64,000 bases of DNA, from NCBI RefSeq assembly GCF_030272615.1, contig NC_081414.1:815633069-815697068 (forward strand), in the 5' to 3' direction. The position numbers and the translations under genes are program-made. A model generated the notes under the pieces. It did no database searches. It was not told where the DNA came from and saw only the letters and a list, made by a program, of their open reading frames with translations. This DNA comes from Cryptomeria japonica. Lineage: Eukaryota; Streptophyta; Pinopsida; Cupressales; Cupressaceae. Shown one piece after another: positions 36,190-48,300 of this stretch (the stretch's first letter is position 1; every line of letters starts with the position of its first letter).

Positions 36190-36226
<37 letters not shown>

Positions 36227-36665
36227 GTGTGTGTGTGTGTGTACCAATGAGAGGTTGAATATGAGGATGGATGACTGAATCAAGGTTAGGGTCTGATAAT
36301 GAAAGTGAAAGTTCCCAGATAAGTATATACAAAAATATTAGACGAGGGGCCTCTCCTTGGGCCAAAGGATGGAAGACTAAATGGGTATGAAGGAGAGGAA
36401 TAAAATCTATGATTGAGATTCGTGTTTTAATAATTATATCCAACCATGGATTGAGCCTAACTACCTAAGTTAAAGTTTGGGAGAACAAATATATGGGCAT
36501 ATTTAAACTGAATGTTTTGTCTGAGTATATATACGTAAATACATGGGGCAGGAAGAGGAATAAATAAGGGGGTTAAAATAGAGTCTGGGCAAGAGAAACA
36601 TAAGGGGATGAAAGGAGAAAAATGCTAATGACCATCTAGGACACGAAAAAAAGGAGGGAGTTGCC
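36104..36665 (-). other. Proximal 3' region of LINE A with TA/TG microsatellite
   Basis: Lies just after the ORF2 stop on the minus strand. Contains (TA)n(TG)n at about 36,193-36,240. No coding sequence seen. Confidence 0.6.
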
Positions 36666-39600
36666 TTAAGGTGGCACATACAGGAGATTGATGCCATCAG
36701 CTCCCAAGCTGGCCAACTCATCCGCTCTTTTATTGCCCTCCCTATAAATATGATTGACTGTGAACCTATCAAAATCTCTGCATAAGTCAAGAGCTTTTGA
36801 CAACAAAGTATTTAGTCTCCAATTAGGCATACTACCTTTCCTTAGAGCATTGACAATTATAGTCGAATCTCCTTCAATTTCCAAGTTCTTAACTCCTAGT
36901 CTCCTACATAAATGCAGACCCTCCACTAGGGCCATAAGTTCCGCCCAATTGTTGGTGTTGATGCCAACCGGAGAGGCAAGGGTTGCTAGTTCCTTGCCTT
37001 CCCAATTATGAACAACACATCCTATCCCTGCTTGCCCTGGGTTGCCACAGGATGCCCCATCAAAGTTTAGCTTCACCCAACCATCGCCCGAGGGCTGCCA
37101 TCTATATGCATCCCTTGATCGAAGACTAGCAATAGGACCATATCCTACAAAGGGAGGAAAGGATAAGCCTTCCCAACGTTTTATCATCTTTTCATCCCAA
37201 TAAGTGATAGAGGCATTCTTCAAAGTGCCTGATGACAATCAATTGTTCATGAGCTCAGTGACAGCTGACTCTATCCTCTTAATGATTCTGGGAACCTCTC
37301 GTTTTTCATTCTTAAAGAGACGTCTATTTCTCTCCTTCCATAGTTCTCACATAATGGAAGAAGGAAGAGTTGTCCATAAACCTTCAAAGAGATAGCCACA
37401 CCTGAGGAGAGGCCATGCCTTGAGCATTCCAAAGATGGTGTGGGGGAAGGCCGCAAACCATTCAAGTTTGTTGGTGAACCAGATCCAACATTTGTGAGCA
37501 AAGGTGCAGTTAAGGAGGATATGATTGGTGTCTTCCTTGTCTGCCTCGCAAAGAGGACATCTATTAGGGCCCTCATACCCCATTCTTCTAAATTTGTTCG
37601 CAGTTAGGAGCTTGTTTTGAACCGCAAGCCAGGATAAGATACCTGCCTTATGCAGACAATATTTATCCCAACAAAGTTTCAAGGGAGGCTCAGTCATAGG
37701 TCTTAAAAATGATTTGGAGATGAGAGAGTACCCATCCTTGGAGTTGTATTCTCCTCTTAGGGAGCCATCCCAGACGAGCTTGTCTTCATTCTGAGCTAAG
37801 CCAATGTTCCTTGATTTAAGAATTGCCATAAGTTTTTGTTTATCCCTTACCGAGATATCCTCATCTTCCTTCTCGATCCACTACCAACCAACCCCATCCT
37901 CTAAAGGGGAGATATAGTTGTTTAACAGGGGTCCTCTATGAGATTCAAGAAGGATACAAGTAGCACCAAAGTCATGGATATTATCAATAGCCTTCTATCC
38001 ACCCCATGAATCCGACCAGAAAAGAGATTTATCCCCAGACCCCAAGTTCCAAGTAAGTTTGTCTGAGATAATCCTCCTGCAGTCTAACATAAAATTCCAT
38101 AGGCAGGACCCCCTGGGAGGGTTGGTTACTCTAACTATTTGGATAGGATTCCCTCCATTAAGGTATTTGTGGTGCAGCAAGCGAGCCCATTTGAGGTGGG
38201 GGGGTTCTGAACATCCTCCAGACCAACTTGGCACCCAAGGCTTTGCTCTGATCACGAAGGTTTTTAATGCCAATTCCTCCTTCTTCTTTAGGTTTACATA
38301 TCGTGTCCTAGGATATGAGTGATATTTTACAATTGTCTTTAGCACCTTGCCAAAATAAAGTCCTGAGATGCTTGTTGAGCTCTGCAAGTTTAGAAGAAGA
38401 TAAATGTTGACAAGAGAGCTGGTAAATGGGCATAGTTGACAAGACTGATCTAACCAAGGTTGCTCTGCCTGCAGATGAGAGCCATTTTCCTTTCCAAGTG
38501 TTAATCCTAGACTTGATTTTATCAGCCAAGTTGTCCCATAATTTTGAGGGTCTTCAACCCTTGTCAAGGGGAATGCCTAGGTATTTGCAAGGAAGAGTTC
38601 CTTCACTAATCTCTAGGACATTGCTGATCACTTTCCCTAAGGAGGGGTCTATGTTGAACATAAAAACTGCAGACTTGGCCAGATTCACCTCTTGACCCGA
38701 GGCTAGCATATAGGAATTAAGGATGCCTTTGAAGGCGCTCGCTTCCCTTACACTTCCCTACCCAAAAAGCATCGTGTCATCGACAAATTGCTAGTGGGTA
38801 AAGGGAGGGAGGCCGCTAGTGATGGGGATTCCTTGGATCCCACCTTCCTCTTTGGCCTTAGAGATGGATCTACCTAGGGCTTCAACCATGATGACGAAGA
38901 GGAAGGGAGACATAGGATCTCCTTGCCTGAGCCCTCTTGAGCTGTTGAAGAAACCTTCCGGGGAACCATTAACCAAGACCGATAATTTGGGAGTGGATAT
39001 ACATTCAAAGATTAGGTTGATCCAGGATTTGGAAAATCCAAAGGCCTCCAAGCATTTGCATAGGAATCGCCAATCAACTTTGTCGTAAGATTTGCTTATG
39101 TCTAATTTGACTAGCATACTTGGGGCCCTGTTGAGATGCACCAAATGAATGGCCTCTTGGGCTATAATAACCCCATCATAGATTGATCTATTTGCTACGA
39201 AGCCGATTTGTTCTTCACTAATGATAACGGGGAGAAGATTCTGGAGTCTAGCTGCTAGGGTTTTGGTTAAGAGTTTGTACAGAGTGTTGCAAAGGGCTAT
39301 TGGTCTAAATTCATTACAACTTTTAGGATTCTCTTTTTTGGGGATGAGAGCTAAGAAGGTATTGTTAATTTCTTTGAGAATATACCAGAGTTCCTAATAC
39401 CTTCTAAGGCGACCGTGATCTTTGTCCCCATAAAACCCCAACATTTTTGGAAAAAGCTAGTGGGAAAGCCATCTGGGCCTGGGGCCTTGTCGGGATTCAT
39501 CTTCATAAGATTAACCTCCTCCTCGGAGAATTTCTTTGACAAGATTTTGTTGTGGTCATCGTTAATGAGTTTTGGAAGATTCTTGATAATATTGAGTTGG

Positions 39601-42600
39601 CCTCTGAGGTTGGAGCCTTCAATATTGTTTAAGATTTTATCAAAAAACCTTGCTGCCTCGAAGGCAACATAATCCGATTCAAACAGGATGGAACCCTGGC
39701 AATTCTTAATTTTAGAAATTCGATTGACCCATCGCCTCTGCTTAGTACTATTGTGGAAAAACTTAGTATTTCGGTCCCCATCACTCAACCAAGTCTCCCT
39801 CAATTTTTGTTTCCAATTTGAGAGTGTCTTTTCATACTCAGAGAGTAGATCCTTTTCTTTGAGAAAGAGATGTTCATCCATTCCCTTCTTAAGAACCTCA
39901 ATGTTAACATTCTTAAGATCATTTTCTATTAGGAGGTTTCCGTCGAAAATATTTCCAAAATTAGTCTTGTTCCATTCTAAGAGCTTCCTTTTGATAAGCT
40001 TTAACTTGCTTGTGATAATAAACATCTTCAAACCAGAGAAAACAGAGCTTCTCCACCAGTTCTCAATTAAGTTTAAAAAGTTATCATCTTTGAACCACAT
40101 GCTCTCAAATTTGAAGGGACATTTTTTAGGGGAGTGGTCAGATAATAAGACTAGTTGGAGTGGGAAATGGTCAAATCCTACTAAAGGGAAGGGTTCTACA
40201 TTCAGGGTAAAGTTAAGCTCTGAGAGCCCTCCATGGATAAAAAACCTGTAGTCACATAAATCTGTCCACTTAATTAAATGAATATTTAGTATTTATTTGA
40301 TTATTTAACCATCAATCAATAATTAATTAAATTAATATTTAATTAATTCATCTTAACCCCCTTCTCCTATTAATTAAATAAATTATTCAATTTATTTGAT
40401 TTAATTCACTTAACAAATTCAGACCATTAATTAAATAAATAAATCATATTTATTTAATTAAATCTTCTCTCACATTTAAATAAATTAATATTTATTTAAA
40501 TCCCCCAAAATCCCATCTCTCACATTTAAATAAATTAACATTTATTTAAATCACCTTTATCCTCCACCCACTTGCATTTTCCTACAAATGCAAGTTGCGC
40601 AACTATTAAAATCCTATTTATCCTCACCCACTTGAAACCTTTAATGGTTTCCCTTAAAGTCTTCAAACTTAATGGCTTCCTTCTAGAGTCTTCTCAAGCC
40701 TGTAATGGTTTCCCTTAAAGTCTTCAAACTTAATGGCTTCCTTCTACAGTCTTCTTAAGCCTTTAATGGTTTCCCTTAAAGTCTTCACACTTAATGGCTT
40801 CCTTCTCGAGTCTTCTCAAGCCTTTAATGGTTTCCCTCAAAGTCTTCAAGCATTTATTGTTTTATCTTCCTTTTTCTCATATAAATAAATTAAGACTTAT
40901 TTAAATAAAATTCAAAATTCACATTCACATTTAAATAAATTAATATTTATTTAAATATCTATCCAAATGCAAATTACACCATTTAATTGAAATAAATGAT
41001 TTTATTTTAATTGAAAAATCCCAAAATTCCTCCCACTTGCATTCTCCTACAAAATCCACTTGCACGCCTAAATCCCTTCTAGATTCTTCTAACTCCTTCT
41101 AATTAGCCTAATCCTATCCTAATCATTGTCACATTCCTAAATAAAAGGAAGTCACTTCTCAAAAACCTCCAAAGTCTTCAATAACCATTAAAGGCTTTAT
41201 GTCTTCAAATGGTTAACCTCTAAAGTCTGTCAAACCATTAAAGGCTCTTACATAACCATTTATGGTTAACTCACCTTTTACCTTTGGTTAGAGACTTTCC
41301 TCTAACTTAACCATCCTTTTGACTCATGGGTCTCTTCAAATAATTTATTTCTTTGATGAAGGTAACCATTTAACCCTTGCACATTCATTTATCCCTTGGA
41401 TAAAAGGAATATACATTAACCTAACCCTAACCCAACCCCTTAGGGTAACCATCATGTCCCCTCAAGCATTTAATGTTCCTTATCTCTCCTCTCAAGCCTC
41501 CTCATGGTGACACTTGTCAACATGGGATTGGGTTGAAAGTCTCACATGGATTGAATATCTTTCAATCCTAACCCTTGTTAAGATTGCTTAATCTTAACCC
41601 TTTATTTCCCAATTTCTTCTATAAATAGAACCCTTCTCCTCAAGCAAAGAAGGAAGCATTAGAGTATTGTTGTTATACTAGTATTATCATAGAGTTTTTT
41701 CATAGCATCACTATCTACACTTGCATATCATTTGTTTATCATAGTCAACCATCTTGAATCTCCATATGGCATCCATGGCTAGTGCTAAAACCTGAGAGCT
41801 ACACTCATGTGGAACTTGGAGAGGAGAGGAACAAGGGAGGAGCAACTATGAGCATCTTGATTAGCATTTGGAGGAGTATAGTTTATCTATTCTATGTTTG
41901 TATGCTTTCTATTTCTTGCTTAATATCTCTCTTGATATGCCTGTTTAGGATAATCTTTTGTTGCTAACACTAACATTTGTTTCTTGTGATCTTGTGTGTG
42001 TTGCCATCAAGCAGATTTTCTAATCCTTTTTGCAGAGCATCAGAACCTATCTAGTTTCTCAGCAATGTTATGGAAACCAAGCCTTCTGTTGTTCCAGGTG
42101 AAGGCATTATCTGTCGTCTGGATTTCCAACAGGGAGTTCCTATTGATCCAATGATTGAAATCTACAGCCGCTGGAGGAAGTTTGTTGCTACCTCCTCTTT
42201 TGTCTAATATCTTAGTGATAGCATTGAAATCTCCCCAATGATGCATACATCATTTGTGAAACTTCTGAGGAAAGACTCCAGTTCCACCCACACCCTAGCC
42301 TTATCCCTATTTTGGATAGGACCGTAAACGTTAATCAATTTGAATCTTAGGATATTTTTATAACTTACTACTTCTCCTCCCATCCAATTTTGCTTAATCT
42401 CTAAAGGTGTAAACAAGATGAATCTAGAGTCCCAAATGATGGCTAAGCCCCCTGAGGCCCCTATTGCAGGGGAGTGCTTTAGTTGTCTAATGCCTAGTTT
42501 TTTCTCAAAAAGGGCTATCTCAGAGGAGTTCATTTTGGTTTCTTGGATTAACATTATATCTGGTTTAGAATCAGAGATGCAGCACTTTAAGATGCGATGT

Positions 42601-42647
42601 TTGTTAGGGGCATTCAGACCCCTAACATTCCAAGTAATGATTTTCAT
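36666..42647 (-). pseudogene. LINE A ORF2: endonuclease, reverse transcriptase, RNase H (broken)
   Basis: Endonuclease starts MKIITWNVRGLN with QETK. A one-base frameshift lies just before the GDFNAI motif near 42,235. The frame reaches EKLDRF at the inserted LTR and resumes on the other side as FIHGGLSELNF with SDHSP. Reverse transcriptase shows NPDKAPGPDG (about 39,490), KLDISKSYDKVDW (about 39,100), RQGDPMSPFLF and FVDD (about 38,785, after a stop). The zf-RVT segment reads CPLCEADKEDTNHILLNC near 37,550. RNase H at 37,238-36,666 keeps its catalytic acids (NFDGAS, NNWAE, EGDS, GNKRADELA). Without the LTR the gene is about 1,390 codons, the usual ORF2 size. Several stops and frameshifts interrupt it. 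Confidence 0.9.
40247..42042 (+). repeat. Solo LTR, family A copy 2, nested in LINE A
   Basis: 1,796 bp from TGTAGTCACA to GAGCATCA, flanked by 5-bp duplications AAACC (40,242-40,246) and GAACC (42,043-42,047) that differ at one base. The LINE reading frame continues across it, so the insertion is younger than LINE A. It contains four 61-bp tandem units (about 40,638-40,880, core TTTAATGGTTTCCCTTAAAG) and a promoter-proximal region shared with copies 1 and 3. No internal region is present; it is the remnant left by recombination between two LTRs. Confidence 0.9.
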
Positions 42648-42838
42648 GGCTCTGTGGGGAGGAACTTCCCCTCCCCTGCATTAAAAAGAGTAGATATTTT
42701 AGACTGACCCTTGGCTTCTCCATCCTTTGATCTTAGTTCAGCAAGGGATCTCCTACCTCTTCTCTTACTATGTTTAGCACAGTCAGGAGAGTCTTTGCTT
42801 CTATCAGAGCTCAGGATGCCTAGAATATTTGGGTTATC
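42644..42838 (-). pseudogene. LINE A ORF1, C-terminal remnant
   Basis: The minus strand reads DNPNILGILSSDRSKDSPDC and on through a basic stretch (KHSKRRGRRS) to a TGA whose last two bases, with the preceding A, overlap the ORF2 start (ATGA). The rest of ORF1 is missing because the LINE is 5' truncated. The same ORF1/ORF2 overlap occurs in LINE B. Confidence 0.6.
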
Positions 42839-42859
42839 ATTTATTATTAATAATATTAT

Positions 42860-42876
42860 AAATAGTTTTTTTTATT
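42860..42876. repeat. Right target-site duplication of LINE A
   Basis: AAATAGTTTTTTTTATT, identical to 31,171-31,187, marking the 5' end of the minus-strand LINE. Confidence 0.85.
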
Positions 42877-44070
42877 AAATAGATATATAGATTTTAATAA
42901 TTCTTTATTATCTAAAAAATATAGATAATAAAATCAATTATAGGGATTTGATTTAGTTTAAATTAAATTAAATGAAAAATTAAATACAAATATTTCTATT
43001 AAAAAGTAAACCTAATTATTATATATATTCTTTAAAATTGTATTATATTTAGTTTTTTGAAATCATTTACTTTTAAATGCTTTTTGAAAATCTTAATTTT
43101 TTTTATTATTTTAATAAATACAAAATAATTTAATAACTTTTAATCATAAATTTAAATATTTTTCATTAAGATTAAAAAAATGGTTATTTACACTTTAATA
43201 ATTATTTTATTAAGGCTAATTATAATTAATATTACATAAATATAATTAGAATGGTATAATATTACACTAAAAATAAATAATTAAATTTGAGGTTAATTTT
43301 ATTATTAAAATTATAATTGCATAATTTTTTAAATTAAATTAGGATTATGCTTTTAAGAAAAAAATATTTTCATAGTAAAATTTATATTATATTATCATTA
43401 TTTTATTAAAATAAGAGTTATAATTAATATTAAGTAAATATAATTATAATAATATACTTTCAAAATAACACTGATTCAAAATTATAACAACTAAAAATTA
43501 GAACAAATATTTTTATTACAATTCAAAATTATAATAATTAAAAATTAGGACAAATATTTTCAATACAATACTATGATGACAAGTATTTGCCACTACTTGG
43601 CACTTGTGTTATTATTGTAGTTAAGATTTAAATTGAAACATTGTGATAATATATTTATGCTTTGATTTATAAGTTGATACCAAAAGATAGGTTGACACGC
43701 ATATATTATCAACATATTACATTATCGTTAACAAAGAATTTAGAGATACAAAGTACAAAATTCAATTGCCTCAAGCCATAGTCGAATCATCATTTACTTT
43801 GTGTTTTTTGTGGATCAAGAGTCTCATGCCTTTGGATACATCAAATGATCATTCAGTCTGAATAAGAAATAAGATATGAATTGTGTTGGCGATAAGGAAA
43901 TTAAATGCTTCCATGTTGTCTCTTTTCACCCCTTCACAAAACAATGTAATATCTTGTTTGATGTCTTTGCTTTGGCAACCATACTTGAATAACAACTTGA
44001 GCCTATTGTTGTCACAAAAGTTTGCACCATTGCTAAGCTATCAACCCAGCAACCTTGTGAAACATGGAAA
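42877..44070. other. AT-rich spacer between LINE A and the Copia element
   Basis: Very AT-rich to about 43,600, then mixed sequence. No gene or repeat recognised. It does not contain the missing 3' part of LINE B, which would be expected here if the Copia element had inserted simply. Confidence 0.55.
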
Positions 44071-45219
44071 TAACCCTTGCCGATGTATCCTCTTCCATCG
44101 GATCTCAGAGGAGCAGGTTTGACATTATTCCAATGACCCGATGAAGTCGACTTCGATCATCAATATAACTTTGGCTTTCAGGAAGATTGCATCAGAGTTG
44201 TGTGGATGACCCGATGAAGCTATCTTAGGTGGTCGAGGTTGTCATCGGCTATCAGAGGTTCTGGTCTGGAGTTAAGCCGATACCCGATGAAGTCACCTTC
44301 GGCGATTAGGTTGATATCGACAATCGGGTCGACGTGATGAAGGCTACGCTGAAGTCCCGATGAGTCCGCTATGTTTTGTCTCAGAGTGCTTCGCTTATCG
44401 AGATAGTAGTTTTGGGCGTGAGCTGATGACCCGATGTGACCACTTTAGGTTATCAAGATAACACTGCAGATCGGGGTAACCTCGCAGTGTTGGTTTCAAT
44501 GAGTCGATGATGTATGCTCTTGGTTATCGGAGATCGGGGTAACACTTCCTGTGTTTTTTCGATGACCCGATGGAGTCACCTTCAGTGATTGGCTCTACCA
44601 GTTGAAAGTTATCCTGATGGCCGATGGAGCAAAGACAAACTGCAGATGTGAGTTCAAACCGAGATCCAAAAAGGTGAACACTCGGACACTAAGGATGAAA
44701 CTGTCAGTGTATATGAATACAAACCGACCCAACTCCCCACTGCATGTGGGATAATTGGTTTTCCATGAATGCAGACCGACGTAGGCAAACGGTCAGACTT
44801 CAAGCCATTGCTGCAGTTGCTTAGATGAACGGTCAATCAGTTTGGTATTTGAAGCCGAATGTGAATCGAATATATAGTTACGACTTCTGATAGATTTTTG
44901 AGCGACCTGTAATTACAGTGTGATCTGAGTGTCATATGTTATATCTGGAACGATTGATTGACAGAGTGAAAGGAAGTCTGCAGACTGAAATTTATTGTAT
45001 TTGACATACTGATAATAAAGTTATTTTCTGTTGGTTGTGGGTTTTTCTCTCGAAAGGGTTTTCCCACATTAACTTTGTATGTTCTATCTATGTGTTGTTT
45101 ATTGTGTATGTTCATGCTTGTGCCATATTCTGTAAAAGTTGTAAATTTGTAAGCACTAGTTTGTTTTCCCTTTCAAATTGACATTAGGGAAGCGAATTTC
45201 TGCACTTGCTTTCCTTAAA
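44071..45219 (+). repeat. Left LTR of the Copia element
   Basis: Aligns with 49,808-51,026 of the right LTR through landmarks such as GATGACCCGATGAAG, CACTAAGGATGAAACTGTC and CTTTGTATGTTCTATC. Clear homology starts near 44,071, so this copy is shorter than the right one and its outer edge is uncertain. Confidence 0.8.
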
Positions 45220-45221
45220 AG

Positions 45222-45237
45222 TAGTATCAGAGCTTGG
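45222..45237 (+). other. Primer-binding site (initiator tRNA-Met)
   Basis: TAGTATCAGAGCTTGG, two bases inside the left LTR, resembles the usual plant Copia site TGGTATCAGAGC. Confidence 0.85.
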
Positions 45238-45337
45238 CCCATTTTGTTATCCTTGTTAGGCAGGGTTGGTTTTTTGTGTCAATTTTGTTTCAGTGGGAGT
45301 CTTGCAGAGTGTCTACTTGTACATTTTACAGGTTAAG

Positions 45338-48300
45338 ATGGCGAGCACCTCACGACGCATAGATATGGAGAAATTTAATGGTTCCAGTTTTGAACTATGG
45401 AAACTCAAGATGGAAGGCTTACTGGTCGACAAAGACCTTTGGATTGCTATGATTGCACAGAAACCTTCAGGCATGAAGCAAGAAGATTGGGACTTAGCTG
45501 ACCGGAAGGCAAGGGGTCTAATCAGGCTATGTCTTGCTGATTTTGTTTTGTTAAACGTCCATGAGGAGAAGACTACACATCTTCTCTGGAGTAAGTTGGG
45601 AGATATTTATCAAGGCAAATCCTTGGTGAACAAACTTTTCTTGAGGAAGAAATTGTACTCTCTGAAGATGGATGCAGGAACACCATTGGCAAACCACTTG
45701 AATGCATTCAACATGGTTCTTGCACAGTTAACTTCTGTTGGTGTGTCCATTCAGGAAAAGGAACGTTGCATGCTTCTATTGTGTTCATTTCCTGACTCCA
45801 AGGATCACTTAGTGATGGCTATCGGTAGTACTATGACCTAGTTCAAGATGGATACTGTGGTTAATACTCTTTTATCAGAAGAAATGATAAAGAAGTCTTT
45901 TGAGACAACAAAAGATGCACTCTTTGTTCGAGGTAGACTGAAGGACAAAGACAAGAAGAAAGGAAAGAAGTCCATGTCTCAAGAGAGATTTAAATATCCA
46001 GGCAAGAAGTCAAAGGTGAAGTGTTGGAACTGTGGGCAGAAAGGGCATATGCGAAAGGATTGCAAGGAGGAGGAGAAGAAGAAGAAGTATTCTGACACTG
46101 AGTCTTTTCAAAGTGATGTAGATGCATTTGTAGCAGCCCTGGCAGTGCCTACCTCAGATGACACCTGGTTAGTAGATTTTGGCGCATCTTTCCACATGAC
46201 CTCCCACAAGGAGTAGTTCTCAAAGTATGAACCGTATACTGGTGGAAAGGTATACCTAGCTAGTGATTCTACGTTGAAGATTGTAGGGAGAGGCAGAATC
46301 AAAATTCAGTTCCCAAATGGTAGAGTGAAGGGTATAAATGGAGTCCTTCATATACCAAGTCCGGCAAGAAATCTTCTCACTGTAAGTAAACTTAATGATG
46401 CTGGAGTACAAGTTACATTTGTATCTGGTGGTTGCAAGATGACTAGGGGTTCCATTGTATTCGCAAAGGGTGATCGTTTTGGTACTTTATATAAGTTAAA
46501 TGCTCAACCTATATGTTGTAATGTGACCTCTGAAAAAGTCAGTTAAGACAACTGTAATGATGCATAATGCTAATTCATTGGAAGCTAAACTTCCTGCTGA
46601 GAAACCAATGCTCTCGCATAATAGGTTGGGCCACATAGATGAAAAAGGTTTAAAAGCCTTGAAGAATAAGAATCTGGTTGAAGGTCTGGATGTTTGTAGC
46701 TTTGAGTTCAATTTCTGCAAGCACTGCATATATGGACAACATAATCGTGTTCAGTTTTATTCCAGTTCTCATAAATATTCTGACATTTTGCATTATGTTC
46801 ACTATGATGTGTTTGGTCCAGTGGATGTCCCTTCTCTGTCTAAGTTTAAGTACTATGTATCTTTTGTAGATGATTATTCAAGAAGGGAATTTGTGTATTT
46901 TCTTAAAAGTAAATCAGAAGTCTTCAGTCAGTTTAAGGAATTTAAGAACCTTGTTGAAAATCAGACTGGGAGAAGGATTAAATGTTTAAGAATAGACAAT
47001 GGTGGTGAATATTGTAGTGCATATTTCGACAAGTATTGTGTTGATCATGGAATTAAGAGACATAAAACTATACCTTACACTCCCCAACAAAATGGAGTCA
47101 TTGAAAGGTTGAATCGGTCTCTAATGGAGAAAGAAAGAAGCATGCTAAGTGGAGCTGGGCTGGAACAAAAATTCTAGGCTTAAGCAGTGGCTACAATGTG
47201 TTACCAGCTGAATTGTTCTCCTACTTCAACATTGGTTGATAAAACACCTATGCAAGCATGGTCTGGTAAGAAACCTTCTTTAAGGCACCTTTGTGTTTTT
47301 GGCGGAGAGGCATATGCTCATGTGCTTGATGTGAATAGACCTAAGCTGGATAAAAAAGAGATGAAATATATCTTCATTAGCTATGGAGTTGGTGTGAAAG
47401 AATACAAACTTTGGAATCCAGTGACTAGTAAGGTTGTATACAACAAAAGTGTGATTTTTTATGAGCTGAAGCCTATGTCACTAGATCATAATATAGAAAA
47501 GAGAGGAGAAGCTGAGGTTGAAATTCCTCCAGCCAAAGAAGAATCTCCAGAGATACCTGAAGATGAGGAGAGTTCAAGTAGTTCAAGTAGTTATGAAGAA
47601 GAACATGATGATGAGTCTCCTATGGAATCTCAAGAAGCCTCAACATCAGAGTTGAGAAGATCTACTCAAGAGAGGTGGCAACCTAATAGGTATACACCTA
47701 ATAAGTACAGTCACTCTATGTTGAATGTTAATTGTGCTTATGCTTTACTTGTAGATATTGATGAGACTAGGATTGTCAAAGAAGCAACTAAAATGCTTGA
47801 TTCAGATTCCTGGTTGGAAGCCATGAATGATGAAATGTCATCATTGGATAAAAATGGAACTTGGGATTTCATGCCATTGCCTAAAGGCAGAAAGCCTATA
47901 GGCTGCAAGTGGGTATTTAAAAACAAGTATGGTCCAGATGAGGAGAGTTCAAGTAGTTCAAGTAGTTTTGAAGAAGAACATGATGATGAGTCTCCTGTGG
48001 AATCTCAAGAAGCCTCAACATCAGAGTTGAGAAGATCTACTCGAGAGAGGCGGCAACCTAATAGGTATACACCTAATAAGTACAGTCACTCTATGTTGAA
48101 TGTTAATTGTGCTTATGCTTTACTTGCAGATACTGATGAGACTAGGATTGTCAAAGAAGCAACTAAAATGCTTGATTCAGATTCCTGGTTGGAAGCCATG
48201 AATGATGAAATGTCATCATTGGATAAAAATGGAACTTGGGATTTCGTGCCATTGCCTAAAGGCAGAAAGCCTATAGGCTGCAAGTGGGTATTTAAAAACA

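Larger units (their letters stand above)
31188..42859 (-). mobile_element. LINE A: L1-type non-LTR retrotransposon holding a solo LTR and a tandem array
   Basis: Bounded by the 17-bp duplication AAATAGTTTTTTTTATT. On the minus strand it runs from a 5'-truncated ORF1 remnant through ORF2 (endonuclease, reverse transcriptase, zinc-knuckle region, RNase H) to a long 3' region and a short A tail. The preferred L1 nick (TTTT/AA-like) fits the flank TTATT/AAATA. Total span is 11.67 kb. Without the inserted LTR (1.8 kb) and the 698-bp array (4.0 kb), about 5.87 kb remains, a normal size for a plant L1. Its coding part is broken in several places. Confidence 0.88.

Noticed and set aside
32183-36283. 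Family of six tandem protein genes
   Set aside because: The frame is conserved but has no recognisable domain, varying starts, and lies in the 3' region of a LINE; kept only as a finding.
37995-38695. Plus-strand frames opposite LINE A
   Set aside because: They are antisense shadows of the reverse transcriptase region.
43883-44122. 79-codon plus-strand frame at the left Copia edge
   Set aside because: It crosses from AT-rich spacer into LTR sequence and has no domain.
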